DNA of 64,000 nucleotides from Cenococcum geophilum 1.58 (Eukaryota > Ascomycota > Dothideomycetes > Gloniales > Gloniaceae): the NCBI GenBank assembly GCA_001692895.1, contig KV748178.1:2590536-2654535 (forward strand), in the 5' to 3' direction. Under the pieces are notes generated by a model. The model ran no database searches, was not told the origin of the DNA, and worked only from the letters and a program-made list of their open reading frames with translations. Made by a program: the position numbers and the translations under genes. Below are positions 11,259-21,848 of this stretch, piece by piece. Every line of letters starts with the position of its first letter. Position 1 is the stretch's first letter.

Positions 11259-11560
11259 CTTATCCCTTCGACCGCTGGCGTCCAACGCCAAGGCCGCACG
11301 GACAGCTATCCCTTGCACAGATAAACACGCCCTATAAAATGCGGCCCGTGCGCACCAATCAATAGGGTGCATATATAGGCGGTAAGTCGATCTGCCGCAT
11401 CACCAAACCAAAACTCTTAAAAGTTTTTGATGTTCTGCGCACGGGCCACAGAATATAGCACCCTATCCGTGCAAGGGATACCGTGATGACAGCTAGAAGT
11501 ACATATAATTGGCTAGATCCTTATCGATAACGTTGGACGCAAGTCAGCGGTCGAGGGATA
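11259..11560. repeat. Imperfect inverted duplication
   Basis: The left arm (about 11259-11355) matches the reverse complement of the right arm (about 11434-11560). Shared blocks, read from the left arm, are TATCCCT..CGACCGCTG, GCGTCCAACG, TATCCCTTGCAC and GGCCCGTGCGCA. The right arm is longer, so the left arm has lost about 30 bases in the middle. The right arm overlaps the last codons of the retropepsin-fold ORF, so the left arm is an inverted partial copy of that gene's 3' end. Arms of a foldback or MITE-like element are an alternative. Confidence 0.7.
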
Positions 11561-12160
11561 GCTCAGGCTTGACCGCCCATTTATGATTACAGTCGAAGTA
11601 CAATTTCTCCGTCTTCCTATTGAAGTCGCGTTCTTGAACAGGGATGTATGCATTGATAAAGTCAGTACCAAGGAGGTTAATATCAGAAAAGTGTGTGCGA
11701 TCCGGTGCCACATAAATCGTGTGACGGTATCCAGCAACATAAGCCGATCCACTGTAACTGGTGATACCGAAAGCTTTGGCTGCCTAGGGTAGTTAGTGGC
11801 TAGGTATTCTTTCCATAGGTGGGAACATTTACTTGGACTGAGAGATACGTTAATGGGGAACCGGAGTCCACAATGAAGAAAACCCAACGAGCCGTATCTT
11901 TGAAGCGGACAATACACGGAAATATCTTTCGCTGTTTCATGCCGTAGATGATACAATGACCGATTTCAACTTCGTCGTTGGCCTCATCTTTTGTCGCCTC
12001 TTTGAGGTATGGTATACCTATAAGTTCCGAAACTTCAGTTCGTAGACTATTATCGTCCATATCCGTGATCAAGATATCGAAGTCTTTCGGGTCTACGCCG
12101 CCAATATCATGAATATCAATGAATTCACCACGCTCCTTTGCCTCCTTTGCCTTCTTCTAG
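11544..12160 (-). CDS. Retropepsin-fold aspartic protease-like ORF, 5' part unresolved
   Basis: The 3' portion reads as two exons, 11833 to about 12158 and 11544-11783, with a well-formed 49-nt intron (GTAAAT donor, CTAAC branch, CCTAG acceptor). The protein contains FFIVDSGSPLTYLS, a D-S-G active-site motif followed by a hydrophobic strand, and later INLLGTDFINAY, which resembles the L-L-G-x-D flap-to-core element of single-domain retropepsins. It ends KPELSLDR. The start was not resolved; the upstream frame runs into a segment of different origin. A spliceosomal intron in the domain argues for a cellular gene, but a retroelement origin of the domain is possible. I treat it as an incomplete relic and do not reconstruct it. 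Confidence 0.5.
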
Positions 12161-12343
12161 GCGAAGTGGTCTAGTGGATTAGGCTGTGAAGTGAAGCGCC
12201 GAGCGATAGTCGCATAACTCGGATGTCCAGAGAACGGGGCGTGCTCGTTATGGACATAGCGCTTGTGAGGATTTCGAAGAGGGCTACAAAGAGCCTTAAG
12301 CACTCGCTGGTTTGGGAGTCTGAGCATGGCGATGTAGAGAGTG

Positions 12344-12560
12344 TCAAAGGAAGGCGCCAATCAGCACCGATTTGAGAAATCCAAGAGGAGGGTTCTTGGC
12401 GACTCGATGTTTCCACCTTCTTTGGGTCACTAGTCGCACTGGTGCAACAAGTTGAGGTAGCAGGCCAAGCATGCTGTCCTCGAAAGCCAGAGTGAAGTCG
12501 AAACCTCCACGGCATGATCCGATTCCGGGCCTGAACGAGCCGTCTGTTTGACAAACCGAC
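12344..12560 (-). pseudogene. Fragment of ABC (ABCC-type) multidrug transporter N-terminus
   Basis: One frame carries CQTDGSFRPGIGSCRGGFDF followed by TLAFEDSMLGLLPQL and a basic loop. This matches the luminal N-terminal signature and first transmembrane helix of fungal ABCC drug transporters (D-x-S-F-G-P ... C-R-G-x-F-D-F-T-L-x-F-E). The frame stops after about 70 codons at 12344, with no in-frame ATG upstream, and nothing of the nucleotide-binding domains follows within the window. It is a truncated relic abutting the retropepsin-fold ORF. Confidence 0.6.
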
Positions 12561-13344
12561 TCATGTTGGTGATGATGGCAGTGGATTGTTGATGCAACAA
12601 GGCAAAACCCGACGAGTTACAACTAGAATAAAAGTTTCTGCAGTCCTTGGCAAGACTACTTATACAACCGTCTGATTCACCAAGAAGGGCGATATTTGAA
12701 AATCATAGGAGGCGGCCGCGCAAGAGACGCGACGATAGTAGCATTGGGAGGGCCGAATACCAAGCCAATAAGACTTGGCCTGGATTCGTCGTATAGAGCA
12801 CAGCGAATGAGCGGTCGGCATGCACGTATGCTGGGTGAGAGATCACGTTGGAGCCCTGATCGTCGTCTTGGTAGAGAGATGAGCTGAGATGAGCTAAGAT
12901 ATCGGATTCCGAGGAGTCCTGTCCGTGTTATTACCTTCTGAAAGGGTTCAAGTGCCCTCTTGGCAAATTAGGGGGAAGCCCCGCAATTCACATGCTGAAT
13001 GACTAGGTAACGAGGATATGTTTAAGTAGCGCCTGGGCAGCATATTCTTGTCAGGGGGAACGCAAGCCTTTGAGTCCGTAGGGCTTTCATACCTTTCGAG
13101 GTAAAGGCACTGATTTACAGGGGCTCGAGGCCCGAGGCACCCCCGCCCCCACCAAAAGTTTCTAACAACAAAAATCCATACTAATTTTCCCGATCCGGAA
13201 TCAGGGCTACACCGCATGAAGGAGCATGAGCCAGTAGAGCTCCCATTCTCTACTTGCTTTTTGAGCTTTATGCACAACATGTCACAGAAGATGGAGCTTT
13301 CCCCATGCCCAAGTACTCGCACCAAGATCGACACGTGGTTACAC
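12561..13344. other. Intergenic, no gene seen
   Basis: A 132-codon frame (12948-13346 minus) is open but rich in Cys, Ser and Pro with no recognisable domain. I treat the stretch as decayed or non-coding. Confidence 0.4.
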
Positions 13345-13552
13345 ATGGCCCGGGTCTCACTGTGTTCTTTAATAAGCTAACTAAGATATAAATTTCATGG
13401 CCCGGGTCTCACTGTGTTCTTTAATAAGCTAACTAAGATATAAATTTCATGGCCCGGGTCTCACTGTGTTCTTTAATAAGCTAACTAAGATATAAATTTC
13501 ATGGCCCGGGTCTCACTGTGTTCTTTAATAAGCTAACTAAGATATAAATTTC
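13345..13552. repeat. Tandem repeat, 4 x 52 bp
   Basis: Four identical head-to-tail copies start at 13345, 13397, 13449 and 13501. Each opens ATGGCCCGGGTCTCAC and closes GATATAAATTTC. The array ends 305 bases upstream of the VOC-protein start codon, so it lies in or near that promoter. Each unit contains a CTAAC and a GATATAAA word, but no function is claimed. Confidence 0.97.
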
Positions 13553-13857
13553 GTCTGCCTGTCATTCTCTCTCCTCCGTGCAACAAAATACTCCACATCT
13601 GACGCTTCTACCTCCTTCTACCCCCTTCGCCGCTTTTGGTCGTGTTTGCGCTGTCCCCGATACTTTTTTGCTCGGAACTAGAAAAACCTTCGTCCATCTA
13701 AGAGCCATATCTAGGCATCCATAATCCTTTCAGCCTCGAACAAAAGACTCCATTGTCCCGCACACCTCCCTAGCAAACTCCTCTAGGTTTTGCATTTTCC
13801 AACCGAGCTCAAACCCCAAATCCAACCATCAAGCCTCACAGCAGGCCTCAATCCACC
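13553..13857 (+). promoter_or_regulatory. Pyrimidine-rich leader/promoter of VOC gene
   Basis: The 300 bases before the start codon are strongly C/T-rich (for example CTTCTACCTCCTTCTACCC), typical of filamentous-fungal core promoters and 5' leaders. The sequence just before the ATG is CCACC, a good fungal start context. Confidence 0.5.
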
Positions 13858-14370
13858 ATGAGCATCACCCCCCCGGGCCCCCACCGCAACTCCTTCCTCT
13901 CCAACCGACCCGAACCGCCAGTCCGCTCTTCCCCGCCGCGATCCCCACCGGCAGCAGAAGCGCCCAGCGAAAAGGTCAAATTCGTCCCACCGCCACCCAA
14001 CTCGTTCGCCTTCACCAGCATCCCCGTGCTGGACTTGCAGCGCGCGCAAGCCTTCTACAGCGCCGTCTTCAGCTGGACCTTCCAGCCGCAGACCTCGCCC
14101 AATCAGCTCATCTTCTTCACGCCCAGCTCCATCATGGGTGCGCTATCACTCGTCTCTGCGCCGAACGGCCCAACCACCGAGCCGGCGCCACGCGCGGGCG
14201 GCGTGGTCAACTACACCCTCGTGCAGGATGTTGAGGCCACCTTGCAGAAGGTCGCCATGGCCGGCGGTAAGGTGGTGAAGGGGAAGTGGGTCGAGGGAGC
14301 ACATACCGAACTGGGCCAGTTCTGTGACACCGAGGGGAATCTGGGAGGAGTCTTGAGGTGGCTGATCTGA
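13858..14370 (+). CDS. VOC superfamily (glyoxalase/bleomycin-resistance fold) protein
   Basis: A single-exon protein of 170 residues. After a Pro/Ser-rich N-terminus of about 45 residues comes FAFTSIPVLDLQRAQAFYSA, the standard first beta-strand and helix of a vicinal oxygen chelate (VOC) domain, then VFSWTFQPQ and, later, GGVVNYTLVQDVEATLQKV. The end, LGQFCDTEGNLGGVLRW, matches the D-P-E-G-N-x-F-G-L motif of the family with E in TEGNLGG. This is the two-module, YybH/PA-type VOC protein found widely in bacteria and fungi; substrate and metal use cannot be inferred. GC content is higher than in the flanking DNA. Confidence 0.8.
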   Translation: MSITPPGPHRNSFLSNRPEPPVRSSPPRSPPAAEAPSEKVKFVPPPPNSFAFTSIPVLDLQRAQAFYSAVFSWTFQPQTSPNQLIFFTPSSIMGALSLVSAPNGPTTEPAPRAGGVVNYTLVQDVEATLQKVAMAGGKVVKGKWVEGAHTELGQFCDTEGNLGGVLRWLI

Positions 14371-15609
14371 TCTTCGCCGGCGGTGCCGGGCGCCGGGATA
14401 GGCTGGGGGATATGCTCAATGGCGTGTGGTTTGGGAAACTAAAGAGACAGAACCGTGCTGCGTCGTCTAGTCAAATAGGCGTCCATGCAGTGATTTTGTC
14501 CTTTCAAAGGCGGGGCAAGGCATAAACGGCAAAGGGTGTTTTTAGAAATAAGTTTAGACTAATATTATATATAACTGATGGCTAGTCTTCGTGCATGCTC
14601 TAATGGGTGATCAAAATCTGCCTCTCATTTCATCTCTATTCCTCTACACCGCTGACACTTGCAGCAAGTAACAAGAGTAACCAGTAAGAAACCAGTATCA
14701 ATATCGTCCAACATATATCCAAAACCCAATAAAGAGACCCGATTCAAACCAGTCGTCCATCCGCTATTCCTCGCCCCTGAAATTATGCAGTGTAATCCAT
14801 GTTATCCATCCCTCAAAGGAGTCTACAAGCACTAGGCAGAGACCAAGCTCTCGCCCATGACCGACTCGGTCCATTATAGCGGAAGAAACGCAAAACTGAG
14901 CAAGCGAAATTGGGGAAAACGCCGCAACGCATCTCGTCTTTCTCCGTATCATGAACTGGAGAGATGAGGCTCGACGGGAAAGAGAGTGACAGCAGGAAGA
15001 AATAAAAAGCATGGTACTGTAGGTACAGAAAGCCAGTCGCTCCGCCTGCAGAACACGAAAGCCTTTTCTCCCGCCCAGCCCCGAGGTCCGCCCACGAATA
15101 GAAGCAAAGGAGAGACTTGTACCATACAATCCACCTCGCAACACAAGTAAAGAATAAGGGAAGGTAAAGCTTAGATCCTCACAGTAGATTTACGGCTAAC
15201 ACACCAAGAGTGTGGCACTTGGCCTGCAAAGGACTTTTCTTCGAAAGAACTCGATTCGAGACAAAACAAGCTTCCGGGATAAAACAAAACTATTCCAGCC
15301 CCGTAGGGTGGTGTCGAATCGATACCAACAGGTTGATTCTCTGGTGAACCCCACAAACTCCTTAACTCCAATGCTGCGCTCGATAACGGAAAATAATAGA
15401 CTGTCCTTAACCGGCCTATGAATGAAGTAGGCGTGCTCAGATAACACAAGGGGAGTGGTTCGTGATGATGCTGGCTGAATGCCGTGGGAAATGATTTCCT
15501 CCCGACGGTGGGCGGTAAAGATATGTGGGTGCCGTGTATGCACAGAAAACGAGAGGTGTGTATTCTTCGGGTAGTGCGGGGATGCGAATAAGAGTTTCGG
15601 GTGCCGCCA
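14371..15609. other. Convergent 3' region, no gene seen
   Basis: About 1.2 kb between the stop codons of the VOC gene and the G-alpha gene. ORFs at 14764-15144 and 15171-15543 (minus) overlap one another in different frames and have no domain. Probably the 3' UTRs of the two genes and spacer. Confidence 0.5.
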
Positions 15610-16958
15610 TCACAGAATGCCTGAATCTTTCAGGGCATTCTGAAGAATTGTTTCTTTGACTGCAGCAAAGACCAGTCGGATATTTGACGTATCAGTTGCT
15701 TGTGTTAGGCTTCCGATTTGATTAGCATGTGGATTCGACACGGCATTTGTATGCGACGAGCCATGGATATATGACTTACTGGGGGTATAGGTTTAGATGC
15801 GCTCGATTCACTTGATTGAATCTCCACAGCAGGTACTTCGCCGCGCGATTTACGTCGTTTCCACCAGAATAGTCCGGGAAATATTTGCCTAGAGGCGACC
15901 TTGCGAGTTTCGCTTTGAAAAGATCGACTTTGTTGAGGAAGAGAATGATGCTTGTCCGCATGAACCACCGTGAGTTCACAACGGAATCAAATAGTACTAG
16001 ACTCTCCATCATTCGATTCTGTAGCTTGTGTTAGAGTCGGGTTCCAATGGTAATGCTTTGGTAGTCGTACCTGGCTACTCTCTTCTAATAGCACCTGATC
16101 GTATTCGCTAAGCGCCACGCAAAATATGATAGACGTGACATTTTCGAAACAGTGTATCCATTTCTTCCTCTCACTTCGCTGGCCTCCAACATCAAACATG
16201 CTGTGGTTGTAGGTTAGCACAGGACCATAGATATAATCCGACCCACATACTGTATGCTTAGCTGGCCCATCGTAAATCGCGTCTCGTAAATGCCCGTTGT
16301 CTTTGTGCGCGCTCTCAGAACGTCGGACTCTTGGGGTATGTAATCGGGGGCTGCTATGCGGTTGACTTCGTCAAAAAAGCTTTCATCAGTCAGTATGTGA
16401 AACTGCGACATTGAGTAGAGTCGCCATACTAGGGTGCGGAATCCATCAGATAGAACTCGCTTGAATGCTCGAGGACCTTTTGCACACAAGGGTCTCGCCA
16501 TAAAGAGCTGACGGCTTGCCCAACTTTCGTCTCTAATGGTTTCTCTGGATCGGGGTCCACCACGTATTCCATGAGATACTCGCAGTAATCTTCGTTGCCG
16601 GCGTCTTCTGGTTCGATATCAAGATGTCGCATTGCTCCTATTAGAGATTTTGCGCAGTCGATAACATTCTTGTATATCGTTAGTCGGTACATGGCCAGCT
16701 CCTCCATCGTGTAGCCATTCTGGTGTATAATCTTCATCTGCTTAACGATTGTGGACTTTCCGCTCTCCCCGGAGCCTGGAAAAGATTGTGTTAGTACTTG
16801 CCAATCGATACACGACAGCTGTGGGTAGGCTTACCTAGTAGTAGTATCTTGCATTCTCGCCGTAACCGACGGGAATCCTCCTCCAGCTTTCGGTCAATTT
16901 GCTGACTGCGCTTCTTCTGCTCGGCGTCTTCGTTGTTTGTGCTCATGCACATCCCCAT
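15610..16958 (-). CDS. Heterotrimeric G protein alpha subunit, fungal group III (GNA-3/GanB type)
   Basis: This GTPase couples membrane receptors to cAMP signalling, growth and germination in filamentous fungi. Six exons, 16835-16958, 16430-16775, 16251-16379, 16071-16200, 15780-16018 and 15610-15709, give 355 residues, the usual length. The N-terminus [19 protein letters not shown] has glycine 2 for myristoylation and cysteine 4 for palmitoylation, and its resemblance to MGACMSTN is why I place it in group III. Nucleotide-binding motifs: GSGESGKST at 42-50, RARTKTTGI (switch I), DVGGQ at 203-207, NKVD at 272-275, and FAAVKE near the end. The C-terminus DSGIL contacts receptors. All five introns are 49-71 nt with standard signals; splice phases close perfectly. 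It diverges from the MAPK gene across a 2.8-kb spacer. Confidence 0.95.
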
Positions 16959-19763
16959 TTTTGCTTATCGTCTCTGCGGCAGTCCGCCGGAAGGATGGAA
17001 GGTGAAGTTGTAGAACAAAGATGTGCGGCGCTAACTAATCGCGTCGCAAAGGAGAATTTCCAAGGTGCTCGCTAGGTGCGAGACAAGGTCTCAAAACTCC
17101 CAGCCGCTGAACAATGCGGTTGTTGACTTGGGACGACAACGGAAGCGGGCCGTGGGCCGTTGGTGGAAGCCGATGTCGCGAGAGTCAGGTATAACGGGAT
17201 GGTCGAGGACGCTGCTGCGAAGCGTCAGCGACAGTGGTGGACGCCAGCGCTGTAAGCCCTTCGAATGGAGGATGTCCTCCGCCACCTATGGAGGGCCCGT
17301 TCAGGATCCAGTGTCGTTGACGGGAGGTCCGCCTTGGGCTGAGGTTGAGCGGCCGGTGATGTGCAGCAGTGTTCCCTGTCGTTTCGCGTCAAGGGAGTCT
17401 GTGCACGCTGCCTTGCAACAGCTCAATAATATCCTTGGTGTTGATCGTAGAGACAGGAGCGCGACGGAGAGAGGAGGGCTCGTCGGCGGGCAGTCGGCGG
17501 ATAGTGCGGTGGACGGTGATGCGATGGGGTTGAAGGGAGCTGTTGGCGGGCGGGCTGGGGAAAAGCACAAGGTGAGGCGTCCTCCAGCACTGAAAAGCCA
17601 CCTGAGGTGTTTGACGGGAGCGACGGCGACGGGCAACGAGGCTGAGAGCTGCTTCCTGAGATTCCTACGCGCGGCAGCAGACCAAACCGTCTATGTGCGC
17701 CTTCCCTCGACATCCACGTAGGCAGGGAGTGGGGTGGGTGTTTGGGGATGGGATGGTGGTGTTCTAAGGGCTCTACGTCCTCCGCTTTCTCCTCTGTTCC
17801 GTCCGGGACTCTCGATGACGGTGGTTGGCGATCCCAAAATAACCAAGACTAAGCGATCGTCGCGCATTGCTGGAGCTGAGATCAGGGCCTGTTCACGGAG
17901 CTCAAGGGAGCGTCTCCCATGTAATTGCCCTGCGAGAGCCTGAGGGAGACTGCTTCACTTTTGCATAACACCAGGAAATCACCGGAGCCTCCTGGTATAC
18001 CAAGGGGTGGTGATAATATTACGAAGGTACGTTAAGTGGATGCGACGCGCTCAACCCACGCCAGCCAAGCAACGATGAATGCAAGCTATAGGGCTTCAGT
18101 TCTGGACCTAAGAGCCTCGAGACCGCCTTTCACCGGCACAGGAGACAGTTTTTCTCAGAGCACGCGGGATGGATTTGGGCAGGCAACGGGCCACCAAAAA
18201 GGTTGTCAATTGGGAAGGTGAGAGGGTCAGCTCTTTCAAAGTTCAACCTTCTAAGCTTGAGTAGGTATTTCTGAGCGAAGGGCTCCGTTGTAAGGCTAAA
18301 TGTTGGTGTGTGCTGGAGCTCTGAGAACCACATGTTCCATCTCGATGACCGTCCCCAAGAATGCTGAAAGGCCTCCAAGCTCGCAGCCATGTGCTGTGTG
18401 CCTTTTTCGGGCCCGTGCAGACCGCTTCTTCCCCTCGTGCAGACGTGGTGGTATTGGTGGTGTGCGAGCAAGCCGCCGGCAACAGTAAGGGCTACAGGGA
18501 GAGTACACACAGTGCTTGTATAAACAACGCGAACCTGATCGACGCTCTCCAGGTAGACTTCTTTCTGACAAGTGTCGAGCTGCTGGAGCTGTGAGAACGG
18601 GCGGCTTGACGGGATGGTCCAGGCTAACAGATGGCCCGAGTTTGGCTTTCAGGGCTCGTCGGACGCCATCACCGCCGCCGCGGGCTGCCTGATGTCTGAG
18701 CGCAGCAAGCCCCAAAGCCCATAAATTGTTGTTTATTTCTTTTCAGAGCAAAGTGCTTGTGACCTTGCGCTGCGTCCCCCACACACTCGAGCATGTCCGC
18801 TCGTTCGTCGCTTATCGGCAGCTGCGGCTTGGGACTGCGCGCGGAAAAATAAGGAGAGAGAGGGAGCAGCCCTGGCGGTCGACAGCCGGCGTCGCCATTG
18901 GCACTGGAAAATCCTCGCCGGAACACTGTCCGCGCTATTAGAAATATCTGGAATATGTGAAATACCACCAGCGAGTCCACTGGGCCCGGGAGAACTCCGA
19001 CGCTGGGTGCTCCCTGTGCCTCACGCTGCCCCGTCTGCCCTGCTTGCGTGGGCTTGGGTGATCTGGTCGAGCGTGTTCAAGGCACGCACGGGCAATATGG
19101 ACAATTCCTGAAAGGCATTAGATCAAGCCACAGTTTAATGGCACTTTCTCGCCGATGACGTCGTCGCAGCGCATCGTATTTTGCAGGTTTTGGTCGGGCC
19201 TGTTGTTTCTTCTCCTTGCCCCTCCATAGACCCCGAGAGGAATGATCTTCATCGAACTTTTCTCTTCCGTCTGCTGTCCTTCTATCGCCTCTCCCAAACA
19301 ATTACTTTCTCCCTTCGCGGGCAGCGATCTTCGCAGCCTTCTCCGTTCTCGCCACCAAACCATCCCCTCCATCCTTGCACAGGCTTGTTGCGCGCCTCGG
19401 TCCTTTCCGAACTGACATTGTTGTCGCTTTGACAGAGCCGCCACACCATAGCAAAGTCCTTAGTGCTCTCTAGCCCTCCCTCGTCCTCCGCGATTGAACC
19501 CTTGGGGACGTGTTTCGGAGTGCCTCTAGCTCATCTACCCTACTCTGCTCCACGAACGCCTGCTCAACCGCATCCGAGCGAAACACCAAGAGTGCTAGCT
19601 CGTAGAGCGGAGATACACGCCCGCGTAGTCGAAAACCTGCTGAAAGCGGCGACCTCGACTCTGACAGGCCCAATTCTCAACAACAGCGCACTACAACACC
19701 TCCCAAGCATCAGCCTCACCCCCGCTCACGCCTGTCGCATCTCTTTTTCACCTACAATTCACC
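16959..19763. promoter_or_regulatory. Long divergent spacer of G-alpha and HOG1 genes
   Basis: A 2.8-kb, GC-rich region separates the two start codons. Close to the MAPK (about 19240-19763) it is pyrimidine-rich, as in 5' leaders. A 218-codon open frame at 17065-17721 (plus) and overlapping minus-strand frames have the Arg/Ser/Pro-rich make-up of GC-rich non-coding DNA; I see no domain in any. Long leaders with upstream ORFs are plausible for both genes. A non-coding transcript in the middle cannot be excluded. Confidence 0.5.
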
Positions 19764-21291
<1,528 letters not shown>

Positions 21292-21848
21292 TTGTGCCCT
21301 CATATGGTCGAAATGACCCCAGCCTGAGGCCAGCTAACAATTCGGTTGGTCTAGCTGCTCGTGCCTTCTTACTTAATTTGCTACTATCCCCCCGTGGCGT
21401 AGGTTGGATGATTCTCTTTGTTTCTCTAAGAACCAGTGCGTAGAGAGAACTTCTGGGTTGAAATGTACAGGACAGGGCGTGATATGGCGAAGGTTTTGGG
21501 GCAGGTAACAATTACGAATCGGCGGTACCTTTTCCGACCTATGAATACTGCATCATTGCTGGTTCTCTTTATTTCATTACATGTTATAGATCCGAAATTA
21601 TGACGCGGGCATAACTAGTTATGTAAGAGAGAGACAGAATCTTGTGCTGCACTTTACTAGGAAAAGTTAGCTAGATGAACAAGTAGTTTTGGGAGGCAGT
21701 ATATGTGTGATCTTCTCATGGGTTACCGAAGCGGCTAGTCGCGCTATAGGGCTGAACTTATTGAATGGCACAACCTCGACTCGTTTCCTCGAAACAACCA
21801 TGCCTACGCATCTCCGCCCTTTGACCAAATAACTCCCGCACTACCAAT
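21292..21848. other. Intergenic HOG1-AVL9
   Basis: HOG1 3' UTR and AVL9 promoter. The minus-strand frame at 21044-21511 overlaps HOG1 exons and is a shadow. Confidence 0.5.

Noticed and set aside
17065-17721. 218-codon open frame in the G-alpha/HOG1 spacer
   Set aside because: Arg/Ser/Gly-rich composition expected of GC-rich non-coding DNA, overlapped by several equally open frames on the other strand, and no domain.
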